DNA of 64,000 nucleotides from Pseudopyrenochaeta lycopersici (lineage: Eukaryota > Ascomycota > Dothideomycetes > Pleosporales > Pseudopyrenochaetaceae). How positions within the stretch are numbered: position 1 is the first letter of the stretch; each line of letters begins with the position of its first letter. Location: positions 1,178,001 through 1,242,000 of the forward strand of contig NHZP01000012.1 of NCBI GenBank assembly GCA_003313425.1, in the 5' to 3' direction. The notes below the pieces were generated by a model. The model saw nothing but the letters and a program-made list of their open reading frames with translations. It was not told the origin of the DNA and made no database searches. Below, piece after piece: positions 47,123-58,639 of this stretch. Made by a program: the position numbers and the translations under genes.

Positions 47123-48807
47123 TTACAACTTCTCCTTCTCCAGACCCTTCCAGCCCCACTCCTGCGCGATAAGCTCAGCGCCGCGCTCGCCAATGGCCAA
47201 CACAGTCAACATGGGGTTGATAGTTGTCATCTCTGGGAAAACACCCGCATCTGCGATCCTCACACCCTTGAGTCCGCGAATCTTGAGCTCGGGATCAACA
47301 ACGGCAGACGGGTCGTTCTTGATGTCGCCCATCTTCGTGGTACCTGCAGGGTGATAGACGGTGTGACCGACGCGCCTTCCGTACTCACTGAGTTCCTCGT
47401 CGGTCTGGACTTTGGGACCCGGAGCAACTTCACGCTTGATCCAGTTGCTGAAAGGTGCTTGCTTGGCGATCTCACGTGCCGCCTTGAGGCCAGCGACAAT
47501 GGTGGCGGCATCATAGCCTTCGGGGTCGGTGAAGTAGCGGAAGTCAAGCGCAGGCTTTACGTTGGGGTCCGAGGAGGTGAGATAGATGCGACCACGGGAC
47601 CGGGGACGGGGAATGTTGGGTGTCATGCAGAATGCATCAATTGGTGAATCGTATCCGAGACTAATTGTATTGTTAGGGAATTGTGTTCATTGACAGAATC
47701 TGGAAAGAGAACTTACCGAGCAGTATTTAGGCAGAAGGGGATCTGATAGCAATGCATCATCAGATCAGCAATCTCACCATCGTTGCCTGCGGCGTTCTTG
47801 ATCTCACGGCGGAGGAAGATACCAGCATCAGAGTCCATGGTGGTCTGATTCGGGGGAACGGGCTTGTTCAGCTCGAAGATGATGATGCTCTCAGGATGGT
47901 CAAGCAGATTCTCACCAACGCCAGGGAGATCCTTTACGACCGGAATGTTGAGGCTAGATAGTTGATCCTTGGGACCGAGACCAGAAAGAAGCATCAAGCG
48001 AGGAGTGTCTACTGCGCCTGCGCAGAGGATAGTCTCGCACTTAGGGTTTAGTGTTCGCTTCTCGCCATTCTGGAGTGTGACGTTGATACCGGTAACCTTG
48101 TCGCCCTGAACGTTGATCTTGCTGACCCAAGCGTTGGTGAGGACCGTCAGGTTGTTGCGGCTCTCATCACCGCGGAGGATGGGGTGGATATACGCTACAC
48201 TGGCGCTGCTTCGTCGCCCATCATCTGGGTTGTATGATACAGAGAAGAATCCAACAGATGGCTTCAGGGCACCCGTAGACTTTATCTCCTGGTTGAAATC
48301 ATGGATAACAGGAATATTCATAGCAGTCGAGCAAGAGTCGATCCAGTCCAAGCAGAGCTGATTTCTGTGTTTCTCATGGACGGGCTGAACAGTGTTGCGG
48401 AGGTTATCCAAAACACGCATGAACGTCTTGAAGCTCCAGCCCTTGCAGCCTTGGGCCTCCCATCTCTTGCAGTCATACTCAAATGGTCTGAATGAAATGA
48501 GCGTGTTATGTGATGAGCAGCCGCCTAGGACTTTGGCACGTGAATGCCGGATGTGTGAATTTCCCATGGGCTGTTCGACAGTGCCATAGTCGTAGTCCAG
48601 CTCTCCTCCAAGGAGATTCAGCCAGTCTTTGAGGAGGAGCACACGGTCATCCATGAAGTCGCTGGGTCCAGCCTCAATCAAGAGGACAGACTTCTCAGGA
48701 AGATACTCGGTAAGACGGGAGGCAATGACACAGCCAGCTGTGCCTCCGCCAACAATGACGAAGTCGTAAGAGGCATTTGGAGGGAGGGAGGTTGTTGTCG
48801 GTGCCAT
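47123..48807 (-). CDS. Choline oxidase (GMC oxidoreductase)
   Basis: Two exons on the minus strand, 47717-48807 and 47123-47660, give 542 aa; intron 56 nt, donor GTAAGT. FAD-binding motif GGGTAG at about 20-25. The block KVLGGCSSHN places His100 where bacterial choline oxidase has its FAD-linked histidine (His99), a mark that separates oxidase from dehydrogenase. GMC signature 2 is GAVDTPRLMLLSGLGP. Catalytic His467 (YHPAGT) and Asn512 (INPMLT) line up with His466 and Asn510 of the Arthrobacter enzyme. It would convert choline to betaine aldehyde and then glycine betaine. The divergent neighbour is a betaine aldehyde dehydrogenase, which supports this role. No presequence. Confidence 0.9.
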
Positions 48808-49824
48808 GATGAATGTTTGTTTGCTCTGGCGTGAAAATATTTCCAATCCAGGTAGGAGCCAACCTTAAGTACTTAAGATGGGCAATTGAAAATTTGATGT
48901 TTTCTCAAACAAGACCCTTGCAAGTTCTTGCGTAGCTCTCAGCGAAAGTCAGACGATGGGTTGATAGCTCCAGTGAGGCTGGAGGTGGTTGGATGCGGTT
49001 TGGCTGCAAGATATGTAGTTTTCCTTCCAGATAAGAGGAGCTAGACGGCCCTTCTTCGGTTGGACCGGATAGATGCACGTGCTCAGGTGTTGACGTTTTC
49101 AGTCGACAATGGGTTGTGGAGCCAATGCGAAGTGAAACTGTTAAGGGTACAGTGGTCATCAACCTTCTTTTCTACAGCTGAGACATATTTGCATTTCATT
49201 CACTGAAATATTGATCCTCTGCAGTGGAACAATCGCGTGAGATGCTCGATGAAAAGACGAGTGAGACATCGTCTGGTGACGTGATGATGCAGCGCGCTAG
49301 ATCGACCCCGCCCATGGGCCGGCTTCCGATTCGAGGGATCCCTGTCTTCTCGGCGGTACTTGCCTTGATTGCCGGGCGGTGAGCTCGGCAGAGAGCGGGC
49401 ACACGTTTTGTGCCAACAGCAAAAGAGGCAGCGCGATCCCGTTGACAAACGCCCACGCGCTCTATTGCTGTGATAGACGCCACCGAAACTTTCTGGCCTC
49501 GCTTCGGGTGACTTGACTCTTGTCGGAAAATTCTTGCCCTCAATCCAAGCCAACTAGAGCTGCGCTTGTTGCTTTGGACCTTCCCCGCCTGAACCAAACT
49601 GCAGTCCCATGTGAGCACTGGCCGGCGCATTGCACAGATTGCGGCCTTATTCTTTGAAGAAAAAATCTCATACTGATATCTAAGTAGATCAATTGATCGC
49701 ATACATATCTCTTGATCACTCCGCGAGCTTGATTCGTGAAGATCAACGCAAAGTGCCCCGTCGTACAGCCTCAGCAATCCACTCCTACAGGCGACCACAG
49801 GGTATTCAGAAGCCCATCTTCACC
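48808..49824. promoter_or_regulatory. Shared divergent promoter region of the betaine-synthesis pair
   Basis: About 1 kb between the start codons of choline oxidase (minus) and betaine aldehyde dehydrogenase (plus), which would allow joint control. Open frames on the minus strand at 49196-49798 have no domain and are not called. No specific operator could be picked out. Confidence 0.5.
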
Positions 49825-51336
49825 ATGTCTCTCCCATATGCACCCCGCTTTGCCTTCTATGACGGCAAGATGCAATCGGGGTCGTCTGTATCCTCTTTCC
49901 AGACCATCAACCCCGCGACCGCGGAGCCCATCGCAAACATCCACAGCACCACTCCCTCAGCCATAGACTCGGCGATAGCCTCGGCACAGAAAGCCTTCCC
50001 AGCATGGTCTGCAACACCACCAATCGAGCGCGCACGCATCCTACAACGAGCCGCAGCATTATTGCGCGCACGAAACGATGAGCTTGCGAGAATCGAGACA
50101 AGCGACACGGGAAAGCCGTTTTCTGAGACATCGACTGTCGACGTAGTAACCGGCGCGGACGTGCTCGAATATTTTGCGAATCTAGTAGGTGGCGGTGGCA
50201 TGAATGGCGAAACAGCACAATTGCGACCAGATGCTTGGGTATACACGACAAAGAACTCGCTTGGCGTGTGCGCGGGCATTGGGGCATGGAACTATCCCAT
50301 ACAAATTGCGCTATGGAAGTCGGCTCCCTGTCTGGCAGCGGGCAACTGCATGGTGTATAAGCCATCCGAATTTACGCCACTACACTCCACTGCTCTAGCG
50401 GAGATCTATGCCGAAGCTGGCGTCCCACCGGGCGTATTCAATGTGGTCCAAGGCGGTGGTGACGTCGGCGCATATCTCACCAAACACCCTGGCATCGCAA
50501 AAGTCAGCTTCACTGGGCAAGTCACGACAGGCCAAAAGGTGGCTGGGAGCGCAGCCGGTGGTATGAAGTACGTGACCATGGAGCTCGGAGGGAAGTCAGC
50601 ATGCATTATTTTGCCAGACGCAGACGTTGACCAGGCAGTCGATGGCGCAATGCTGGCAAACTTCTTTTCAACAGGCCAAGTCTGCACGAATGGAACACGT
50701 GTCTTCGTTCCCGAAACTATGAAAGCTGAATTCGAGAAATGCCTCTTAGAGAAGATAAAATACGTCCGACCAGGAGACTTATCCGACTCCAACACCAATT
50801 TCGGCCCATTGGTTTCAAAGCCGCATTACGACAAGGTCAAATCATACATTAAGCACGGTATCGAAAATGACAAGGCCAAGCTCCTTTGTGGAGGCCCGGA
50901 AACACCCTCATGGCTTGCATCGCATAGCGACAAATCCTATCAGCAGGGCTACTGGGTGCAACCCACCGTATTCACGAATTGCACCGACAGCATGAAAATC
51001 GTCCAAGAAGAGATTTTTGGCCCCGTAATGTCCATTCTCACATACACCTCCATCGAAGAAGTCATCCGACGAGCCAATGACACAAATCTCGGTCTCGCAG
51101 CCGGTGTCTTCACCAACAATCTCACCCTTGCGCACAAGGTTATTGCGCAATTAGAAGCTGGTATCACATGGGTAAATACATGGGGCGAGAGTCCTGCTGA
51201 GATGAGCGTTGGTGGTTGGAAGCAGAGTGGAGTTGGGGTGGAGAACGGCAAGAAAGGGCTCGAGGCTTGGATCAGGAATAAGAGCACGCTTGTTGAGATG
51301 GGTGGAACTGTTCCAACTGTATTTGCGAAATTGTAG
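49825..51336 (+). CDS. Betaine aldehyde dehydrogenase
   Basis: Single exon, 503 aa from the ATG at 49825 (context CACCATG). Aldehyde dehydrogenase landmarks: NAD loop [22 protein letters not shown], general base Glu253 in MELGGKSA, nucleophile Cys287 in STGQVCTNG, and [10 protein letters not shown]. The motif [11 protein letters not shown] is typical of ALDH9/BADH-type enzymes. It would oxidise betaine aldehyde to glycine betaine with NAD+, completing the step started by the neighbouring choline oxidase. In-frame codons upstream of the ATG lack a better start. It is tail-to-tail with the CX9C gene, 204 bases apart. Confidence 0.92.
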   Translation: MSLPYAPRFAFYDGKMQSGSSVSSFQTINPATAEPIANIHSTTPSAIDSAIASAQKAFPAWSATPPIERARILQRAAALLRARNDELARIETSDTGKPFSETSTVDVVTGADVLEYFANLVGGGGMNGETAQLRPDAWVYTTKNSLGVCAGIGAWNYPIQIALWKSAPCLAAGNCMVYKPSEFTPLHSTALAEIYAEAGVPPGVFNVVQGGGDVGAYLTKHPGIAKVSFTGQVTTGQKVAGSAAGGMKYVTMELGGKSACIILPDADVDQAVDGAMLANFFSTGQVCTNGTRVFVPETMKAEFEKCLLEKIKYVRPGDLSDSNTNFGPLVSKPHYDKVKSYIKHGIENDKAKLLCGGPETPSWLASHSDKSYQQGYWVQPTVFTNCTDSMKIVQEEIFGPVMSILTYTSIEEVIRRANDTNLGLAAGVFTNNLTLAHKVIAQLEAGITWVNTWGESPAEMSVGGWKQSGVGVENGKKGLEAWIRNKSTLVEMGGTVPTVFAKL

Positions 51337-51540
51337 GCTGGGGATTTGACAACGGCGAAAAGAGAAATCTGTAAATTATTCGAAGCCATCTTGGCTATAT
51401 CATATGAACTGTTGAACTGCTGTACCAACGCACCAGATTGAATAGTATTCTTACATTCAATATCACTGTCAAAAAAATATCGACATTCCGCAATGGTCAT
51501 TTGTCTGTATGGTACATGTCTTGATACAAGCGCATTGACT

Positions 51541-52001
51541 TTAGGCATCCTTTGAACCAGTTCTTTTATCGTTGCCATGTCGCTGCCAACATTGTCGGAA
51601 AATCTCCATCTAAATGACACCAAGTTAGCAAGCGTGCAGCTCGAATGGCAGATGTGATCTCGGCGTGATCTCGGCTTAAGAAACCCAAATGTCTGAACCG
51701 CCAACACCTCGGAGTTTGAACGACGCACCTCCGCCTTGCACGCCCGCCAATCCTTCTTCTCGTAGTAGCAGTCTGTTAACTTTGCGTTTTCATCTTGTTT
51801 GAAAGTCAATTGATAACCAAGTTAGTTAATTCGAGCTTCCTGTACCTGCACAGCCTGTGCTAAAGATCCTCTTGTCCCTGGCCCTATAGTTAGCAAGGCA
51901 GCTGTGGTCGCAACTCCTCCAATTGTTACGCACCACTCATCTGGCTCATCATCAATCAGCAATTGCGCGGCAGCAACGCGTGACTTGTCATCGTTGGACA
52001 T
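51541..52001 (-). CDS. COA4: CX9C mitochondrial intermembrane-space protein, COA4-like
   Basis: Four small exons on the minus strand, 51934-52001, 51846-51883, 51729-51793 and 51541-51609, give only 79 aa; introns are 50, 52 and 119 nt with donors GTGCGT, GTACAG and GTGCGT. Cysteines at 34, 44, 54 and 64 make an unbroken C-X9-C-X9-C-X9-C ladder, with DWRAC and FRQCW as in Coa4. Such proteins are oxidised by Mia40 in the intermembrane space and help cytochrome c oxidase assembly. No exon is longer than 69 nt, so the gene is easily missed. It is divergent from the biotin ligase gene with 127 bases between start codons. Confidence 0.88.
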
Positions 52002-52128
52002 CTTGGAACAGCTTGAAATCGGGGAGCTGGTGGTGTGAGGTCTGAGGAGTGAACTGCGTCCATTTGGTGCACGGAGTACCGTCGGAGAAATACGGTCCGC
52101 TGGGTGAACGTCACGACACCGCGACACT
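52002..52128. promoter_or_regulatory. 127-bp bidirectional promoter, COA4-like / BPL1
   Basis: Only 127 bases separate the start codons of two divergent conserved genes, so both promoters must overlap here. No TATA box is evident. Confidence 0.6.
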
Positions 52129-54385
52129 ATGGCGAGCAAAAAGATGAATGTTTTGGTGTATTCGGGTATGCCGCTTGCTTTTAGCTGCATCTTGGTCTAA
52201 TACTGATGAGTGCGAAGGCAATGGCAGCACCACCGAATCCGTCCGTCACTGCTTGTACAGCCTCCGACGATTTCTATCGCCATCCTACGCTGTGATTGCT
52301 GTCACGGGCGATGTCATCATTAAAGAACCTTGGTTCAGTACTTGCGCACTTCTCGTATTCCCTGGGGGCGCTGACCTCGGGTATTGTCGCACGCTCAATG
52401 GCGAAGGCAACCGACGTATTAGTCGCTACGTAAACGCTGGTGGGTCATACCTTGGATTCTGCGCCGGTGGTTACTTCGGAAGTGCGAAATGCGAATTCGA
52501 AGTTGATGACCCCAAGATGGCGGTTGTGGGAGATCGTGAGCTTGGCTTCTTTCCAGGAATCTGCAGAGGACTTGCGTTTGATGGCTTCAAGTATGCTAGT
52601 GAGGCAGGTGCAAGAGCTGCAGAGATCAAAATTCTTAAAGCATCATTTACTGATGTGAAAGAGGGTATAGCAGATACCTTCAAGAGCTATTACAACGGTG
52701 GCGGTGTCTTTGTCGATGCTAAGAAGCTTGAAAGTAGGGGCGTGCAGATTCTAGCAAGCTATACAGAAGACCTGCATGTCGACTCAGGCGAGGGCCAGGC
52801 AGCTGTAGTGTATCGCAAAGTTGGTGAAGGCCATGCAGTGCTAACTGGCCCACACCCGGAGTAAGTCATGTGTTGCCGCATGAACATGTCCCACACTAAC
52901 AAACCAAGGTTCGCTCCACAAAACCTAAGCAAAATTCCCAGTATACCTTCCTATGCGTCCGTCATTGATGGTATCACCGCCACAGATACCACTCGCCAAG
53001 CTTTCTTGCGCTTGATTCTCCAGAAATTAGGCTTGCAAGTGAATGAGCAGGAACAAGCGGTACCGTCCCTCTCCCGCCTGCACCTCACGTCTCACAACCT
53101 GGCAGACGTCACTGACCTCGTTGCGAGCTGGTCCGAGATCCTCACTGTAGTGGACGGGGATGAATACATCAAAGGCGAGAATGATGTGTTTCGTATCGAG
53201 AAAGAGGGCAGCGCGTGGAGTGTGAAAGAGTTGAAGAGGGCTGTGAGTGCGGTGTCGTTAAAACTGCCAACCCTTGCATCAATGGCCAGTACAAGTGATG
53301 AACAAAAGGAGCAAGTACTAGAGAGTCAAAACGACAAGGACAAGAAGAAGCGCAAGACGAAAGAGGAGGAAATACAGGAGTATATTGAGTACACCGCCAC
53401 AACCGCTTCGGACCAAATTGTTGAGTACGATAAGATTGTGAAGGCAATCGTGCCTCATGAAAAGGAACTACCATCGACGAAAGAAACGCTCTTCCATCAT
53501 GAAGCGTTTTACGCCAACATTCGCTACTACCACACCAAGCTTCGCAACCCAGCTGCTGCATTTGGCAAACACCTCATGTACGGCGAAGTTGTGACATCAA
53601 CCAACAGTCTACTGGAGAAGAATCCGTCGTTACTCCGGAATCTTCCTAATGGGTTTACTATGGCAGCAACCACGCAAATTGCTGGGCGTGGTCGTGGAGG
53701 TAATGTCTGGATTGCGCCACCTGGCGCTATGATGTTTTCCACAGTACTGCATCATTCCCTTACATTGGGCCAAAGTGCTCCTGTAATTTTCATTCAATAT
53801 CTCGCCGCTCTCGCCATCATACAAGGCATCAAGGGATATGCGCCAGGATACGACAAGATTCCCGTGAAACTCAAGTGGCCAAACGACATCTATGCCCAGC
53901 TACCAGGCTCTTCAAACAATCCCGTCGTCAAGATTGGCGGCATCCTGGTGAACAGCAGCTACTCAGGATCAAGCTACGACATCGTCTGTGGCGTCGGTCT
54001 GAATCTCTCCAACGCGCTACCAACCACATCCCTCAACCTCCTCGCCGGTAGCCAGAATCCGCCACTCAAAGCATTCACCCCTGAGAAGCTCCTCGCATCG
54101 ATCCTCGCGCATTTTGAAACACTCTACTCGACATTCTGCCAGACCGGCTTCAATAGAGACATGGAAGGTGATTACTACGACTGCTGGTTGCATACTGACC
54201 AGATCGTTACCTTGGAGAGCGAAGGTGGTATCAAGGCAAGAATCAAGGGCATCACGAGAGATTGGGGTTTATTGCTCGCCGAGGAGCTCGGCTGGGAGGA
54301 TCGGCCCACTGGACGATTGGTGACACTGCAAAGCGATAGCAATAGCTTTGACTTCTTCCGCGGGTTAGTTAGGCGGAAGGTGTAG
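52129..54385 (+). CDS. BPL1: Biotin-protein ligase (holocarboxylase synthetase)
   Basis: Three exons, 52129-52165, 52218-52860 and 52909-54385, give 718 aa (yeast Bpl1 is about 690). The first intron splits MNVLVYSG-NGSTTESV. The N-terminal part is the BPL glutamine-amidotransferase-like domain (VFPGGADLGYC, YLGFCAGGYFGS). The catalytic domain has the biotinyl-AMP loop as GRGRGGNVW, then LKWPNDIY with the catalytic Lys, and the C-terminal cap ends RGLVRRKV. It attaches biotin to acetyl-CoA carboxylase and pyruvate carboxylase in the cytosol and mitochondria. A charged linker (KDKKKRKTKEEEIQEY) joins the domains. Confidence 0.93.
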
Positions 54386-55334
54386 ATTCTAGTTCTTTAG
54401 CCCGTTGATAGGTTCGAAAGTACATCTACACCATGGAGCGGAGCGTCAGATGTAACAAAAGTAAAATTCTTCTCAACTCGATAGCTCTTTATCTTTCTTA
54501 ATTCCCTCCCACAGACGAAATGCCCTATTTCTATCATGAGAAATCTCCCTCTGGCAGTCAGTGAAATATAGCAATACTCAGATTAGGAGAGAAAGATATC
54601 ATCGACGTGATTGTGACTACGACTTATTACGATTGTGGACGGGCTCACTGTGGAATGGCCGCGTCAATCCAGATGTTTCCTTATCACGCAATATGCCAGA
54701 TCGAACTGCAGATTCTCGTTGACAGGTCACCTAATTCTAGATTTAATGGACAATTTAGCACAATGAATTTCGCGACTGGGCGGAGCGATTCTAATCACTA
54801 AAAATCTCACACGCTATCCGATGGAAGTGGTCAAAGCTTTACGGTCTAGTCGCGGCACCGTAGTGGTACCGCGATCATGCTGCGATCGCGAAAGTATACC
54901 ACGCAATGGAAATACTCCTAAAATAGTATTTTATGCCTAAATAGATTTAAAGATCAAGATAAACACTGATTTTGTTGTGCGTGGTAATACTGACCACCCG
55001 ATGACGCTTGAAATTGGTACAGGTTTGAGACGTCCCCGCTTCTCAGCGGAATTTCATTAGTCTTACAACATTCCGCGTTCACGGAAGTAAAGACATGTTT
55101 ATTGACTACTCAAGCAATGGCCCCCATCAATTTCTAGCAAATCATACAAAATTATAGGATAGGTAGCCTTCCAATCAAAAGCGATCGCGCCCGCCCCCAA
55201 ATTTGTGCTTACGGTCCACAATGGAAAACGCATATAACCTCGCTTGCAGTCCGCCCCGCAACTACTTACACCTAAAAAAATTACTTCGACTTGTCGTTGG
55301 TCAAAGAGTCCAAGCTCTTCGATCATTAGCCATC
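54386..55334. other. Intergenic, about 950 bases
   Basis: No gene recognised between BPL1 and the membrane protein gene. A palindromic GC patch near 54851-54890 (GCGGCACCG, GGTACCGCGATC, GCGATCGCG) stands out but has no assigned role. Confidence 0.45.
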
Positions 55335-57572
55335 ATGGCTCGACATACTAAACATCCTGAGACGATAGAGATGCATTCGCACAAGACCCGATCTGCACCT
55401 CAACGCCGAATTCCACCACTTCCTTGCCAGATACATACCCGCAACATAGTCGTTGCTTGCGCTCTCATTGTTTTGCCGATGATTGTATTCACCTCAATCG
55501 CTTTAGCCTTCGTCTTTACAAATACCCTTAGTAATCAAGGATGCTCTTTCGACGATCTATGTACAACAGCTGGCTTGATAAATGCCACCAGCAAGTCATA
55601 TTATTATGTGGATTTTTCTGCCACAAGCCTAGTATTCATATCTTCCTGGTCATCAACAGTCAGTTTTGCGCTTGTCGGCGTTCTGATGAGCATGTACGCA
55701 TACTCTGTCGCAGCGCAATTACTCCAACAATCCGACTCTGACGGGCAGATCGGAACTGATCTGAGCCCGTATCAACTCAGTCTGATGATCCGGATCTTGA
55801 ACGCAGAGTTCCTGACATTGTGGGACCTTGTACAGACCAAGGGTAGAAGGACGCTACGGCGGGGGAAGACCCATGACGAGCTCAAATCAGTGAGACCCAA
55901 TGCAATTCGAACATCCGTCGCAGTATTCTGTCTTGCTATCTTCGGAAGGTGTGTATGCTTTGCATACTGGAGGCAGTGACAACCAGCTAATTGTTCGTAG
56001 TATCTGCATACAAGCAGCTGATACCTATCTACATCTCGCAACAAAAGCAGTAAGTATGCTACAAGCTGTGCCACAACAACCAGAGCAGCAACCTCTTAGC
56101 CGACGTATTGGCCCATGGTGTTTCAACACCAAGGAATCGTTCGGTACCCAAGCTAACATCAATTTCTGGAGTTGTGCTCTCGCATTCAATGAGACTGCCA
56201 CAGTTTTAGCTCCAGCAAACGCAACCCAGTGGCATCGTATCATAGGTGAGCCATTAGAGGACTATGTGCTCAACTACACCGAGAAGGATGGTGCCCAGTA
56301 CGCTATCATCGGTCCCTCAAAGCTCCCAGAGGAAATAGATTGGGAGGCATCCTCTTTCGCTGTAGCTTCAGAGTGCACTATTATCCCCGAGTCTAATTGT
56401 AACATCTTTCCTAACACTACTCGGTTCGAATTTGCCTGTTTAAAATCACTTGGCTTTCCAGTTGATTTTGGAGGCTTTATGACGGATGGATTTTACTCGC
56501 TCAATTTTGGTCAGTTTCATAAATACTTCGCAGAACAACCACCTTTCATCAGTGAATGGCTGCTTGGTTGGGATAATGTCCCAGAGATAGCACCCAATCT
56601 TACAGACGACGAAGCACCACAGTTATGGGTCAATCCTTGGCGTTGGATGGCTGAAGTGAGTCTTCTCATTGATCAAACGGACGTACGGGACGATATGGTA
56701 GGTATCGCGTGGCTTCTCAATGGCTTAGGGTACAAAATGGTCTTGAATTGCTCCTCTTCAGGTGAGCCCAGGCTTCTCCGTGTTTCCAAATCTGTCCTAA
56801 CCTCAAGGTCCAAGTGTACGATGTGACTTATACGACTGTGGGAGGCAAAGTGACAAACATGAGCAAGACTTTGAGCAATGAAACCACCACCGGCATCACC
56901 ATTATGCCTCTCGTTCAGACGTTGGGGTTTTCGCGTAACCTCCATGATAGTGCTATGCATCGCGCAAGTCTGGCCAGCTCGTTACAGTCGTGGCTTGCAA
57001 CATACGAGCTCGAGATAAGCAAATCCTTCACCGCTCCATTGGCGGTCCATACGGTCCCTCATGACAGTATTCGCGCGCAAAAGCGCCTTAGCAAAGTCAT
57101 TGCTAGAGTACCGGTAGCGTCTTTATGGTTGCTCGTGTTGGCAAATTTGTCGTTCGCCATGCTTGCTATCATTATTGCATTCATTGCCTGGAGAGCAGCG
57201 CGTGGAGAAAGTGTTCATCAGGTGCAGGTACGACTTGGTGTTTCAGGCCTTATAGCCGCTCTTTTCGAGCGACATGCTGAGGAAAAGGTGGTAGAGGATG
57301 GAAACGAGCTGTTCGACGAAAATGGCAAAGGAAGGAATGCCCAGGTTGAAATCTTGGTTCAAAAGACACCGCCCGGGGGTATAGCGTGGATACTACGCGA
57401 ACGGCGGAGGGCTCCGATATCGAAGTTTGACCAAGTTTCGGACCCTGTTATGCTCAACAATGAGGACTTTGCACAAGCAGAGCATGCTCCACATAGCATT
57501 GCCAAATCGTCAACGGTGACGATATCTAACGATACAAGCACGCCTTTGCTAGATGAAGTCAGAAGACAATGA
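55335..57572 (+). CDS. Multi-pass membrane protein of unknown function
   Basis: Three exons, 55335-55948, 56001-56761 and 56815-57572, give 710 aa; introns are 52 and 53 nt. For the second intron the acceptor after GTCCAAG keeps frame, while the nearer CTCAAG would not. Transmembrane segments are seen at about 36-60 (IVVACALIVLPMIVFTSIALAFVF), 95-120, 195-215 and near 590 (LWLLVLANLSFAMLAIIIAFIAW). A large loop of about 370 residues with many N-glycosylation sites and Cys lies between and is probably outside the cell. The tail is cytosolic and charged. This plan is common in fungal hypothetical proteins; function unknown. Confidence 0.75.
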
Positions 57573-58639
57573 TGGGATATCTTGGTGTATTGTACGACTC
57601 TTCAATTACACCTTTGTTTCTACTAGTTATGAGAGATTCAGGGAAATTCGGGGCGAGAACATCAGTGTCTGGACTCATTGACAATTTTTGAGTACGGTGA
57701 AATAAATTTCGACTACCTAGCCCCGAAATTCAAGATACGGATGAAAACGAAATATTTCAACTGGGATATAATAGATATCATTAATATAAAGCCTAGTCAT
57801 TCAAGTGGAGTCGCGTGGATATGATATTACTACCGATTGAAAAATAGCGTGGGTCCCGATCTGAAACCAACGGGCGCAAAGGACTCAATGCCAACGACTG
57901 TATCGGCAAGTTGGTGTGGTTCCTGGACTGGGAAACTCTCATACTCCAACTTTGTTCGATGGATAGTGCGCAATGCCGCAGTGCACAACCGGCACTGGGT
58001 TTCCTCCTCTTAGAACTCTTAGGCTCGATCTAAGAAGAAACCCTCACACGTATTGCCATTACACCTATTTACGCGTCCACCAAGTCGGGTACAAAACGGA
58101 CTTTCATAGGCAGAAAGGGCGATCAGTGCCAAAATCTCTATGAGGTTGCAGCATTCCTTCTAACGAGAGTTGCTTATTGATACCATAAGACTGCGTCGGA
58201 GCACCTTTGCTCTTTGAGGAAAGCTCGCCATCGAGCCCATGCCACTGGTATCTCCGGTATCAATACTGTGACACGAAAGCAATTAAGCCACATGCTTGTG
58301 TTCGAACTGCCAGTGAAATGGGTTGAACGCCGGGTGGGTAGCCTGCTTTATTCAAAGGGCTGACTTCGGACTGCCGGAACGAGGCGACCGAGTCAGATGT
58401 TCGATATACCGTGAAAGCGTACATTGTTTGAAGCCTCTAAAATGATGACCGTAGTAACAAATGTTTCAACACATTGTTCGTATGGGAATTGATTCTTGCC
58501 TACACCCAAAGACCTAGAATGGGGAATCAGGGCGAACTCCATATGTTGGCGAAGCCAAACATAGTTGTATAATGATCCACGAGGGAATGTTCCAGATTTT
58601 ATAGCTTACTGTGGCTCAGAGCCATTCCCAGGCACCTCT
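57573..58639. other. Tail-to-tail intergenic region
   Basis: 1.07 kb between convergent genes. No gene, repeat or RNA seen. Confidence 0.5.

Noticed and set aside
49196..49798. 200-codon minus-strand frame between choline oxidase and BADH
   Set aside because: No domain or signal; lies in the shared promoter and overlaps the BADH leader; judged chance.
56045..56099. Possible extra intron (GTAAGT ... CTTAG) in the membrane protein gene
   Set aside because: The reading frame is open across it and the gene is coherent without removing it; cannot be decided without transcripts.
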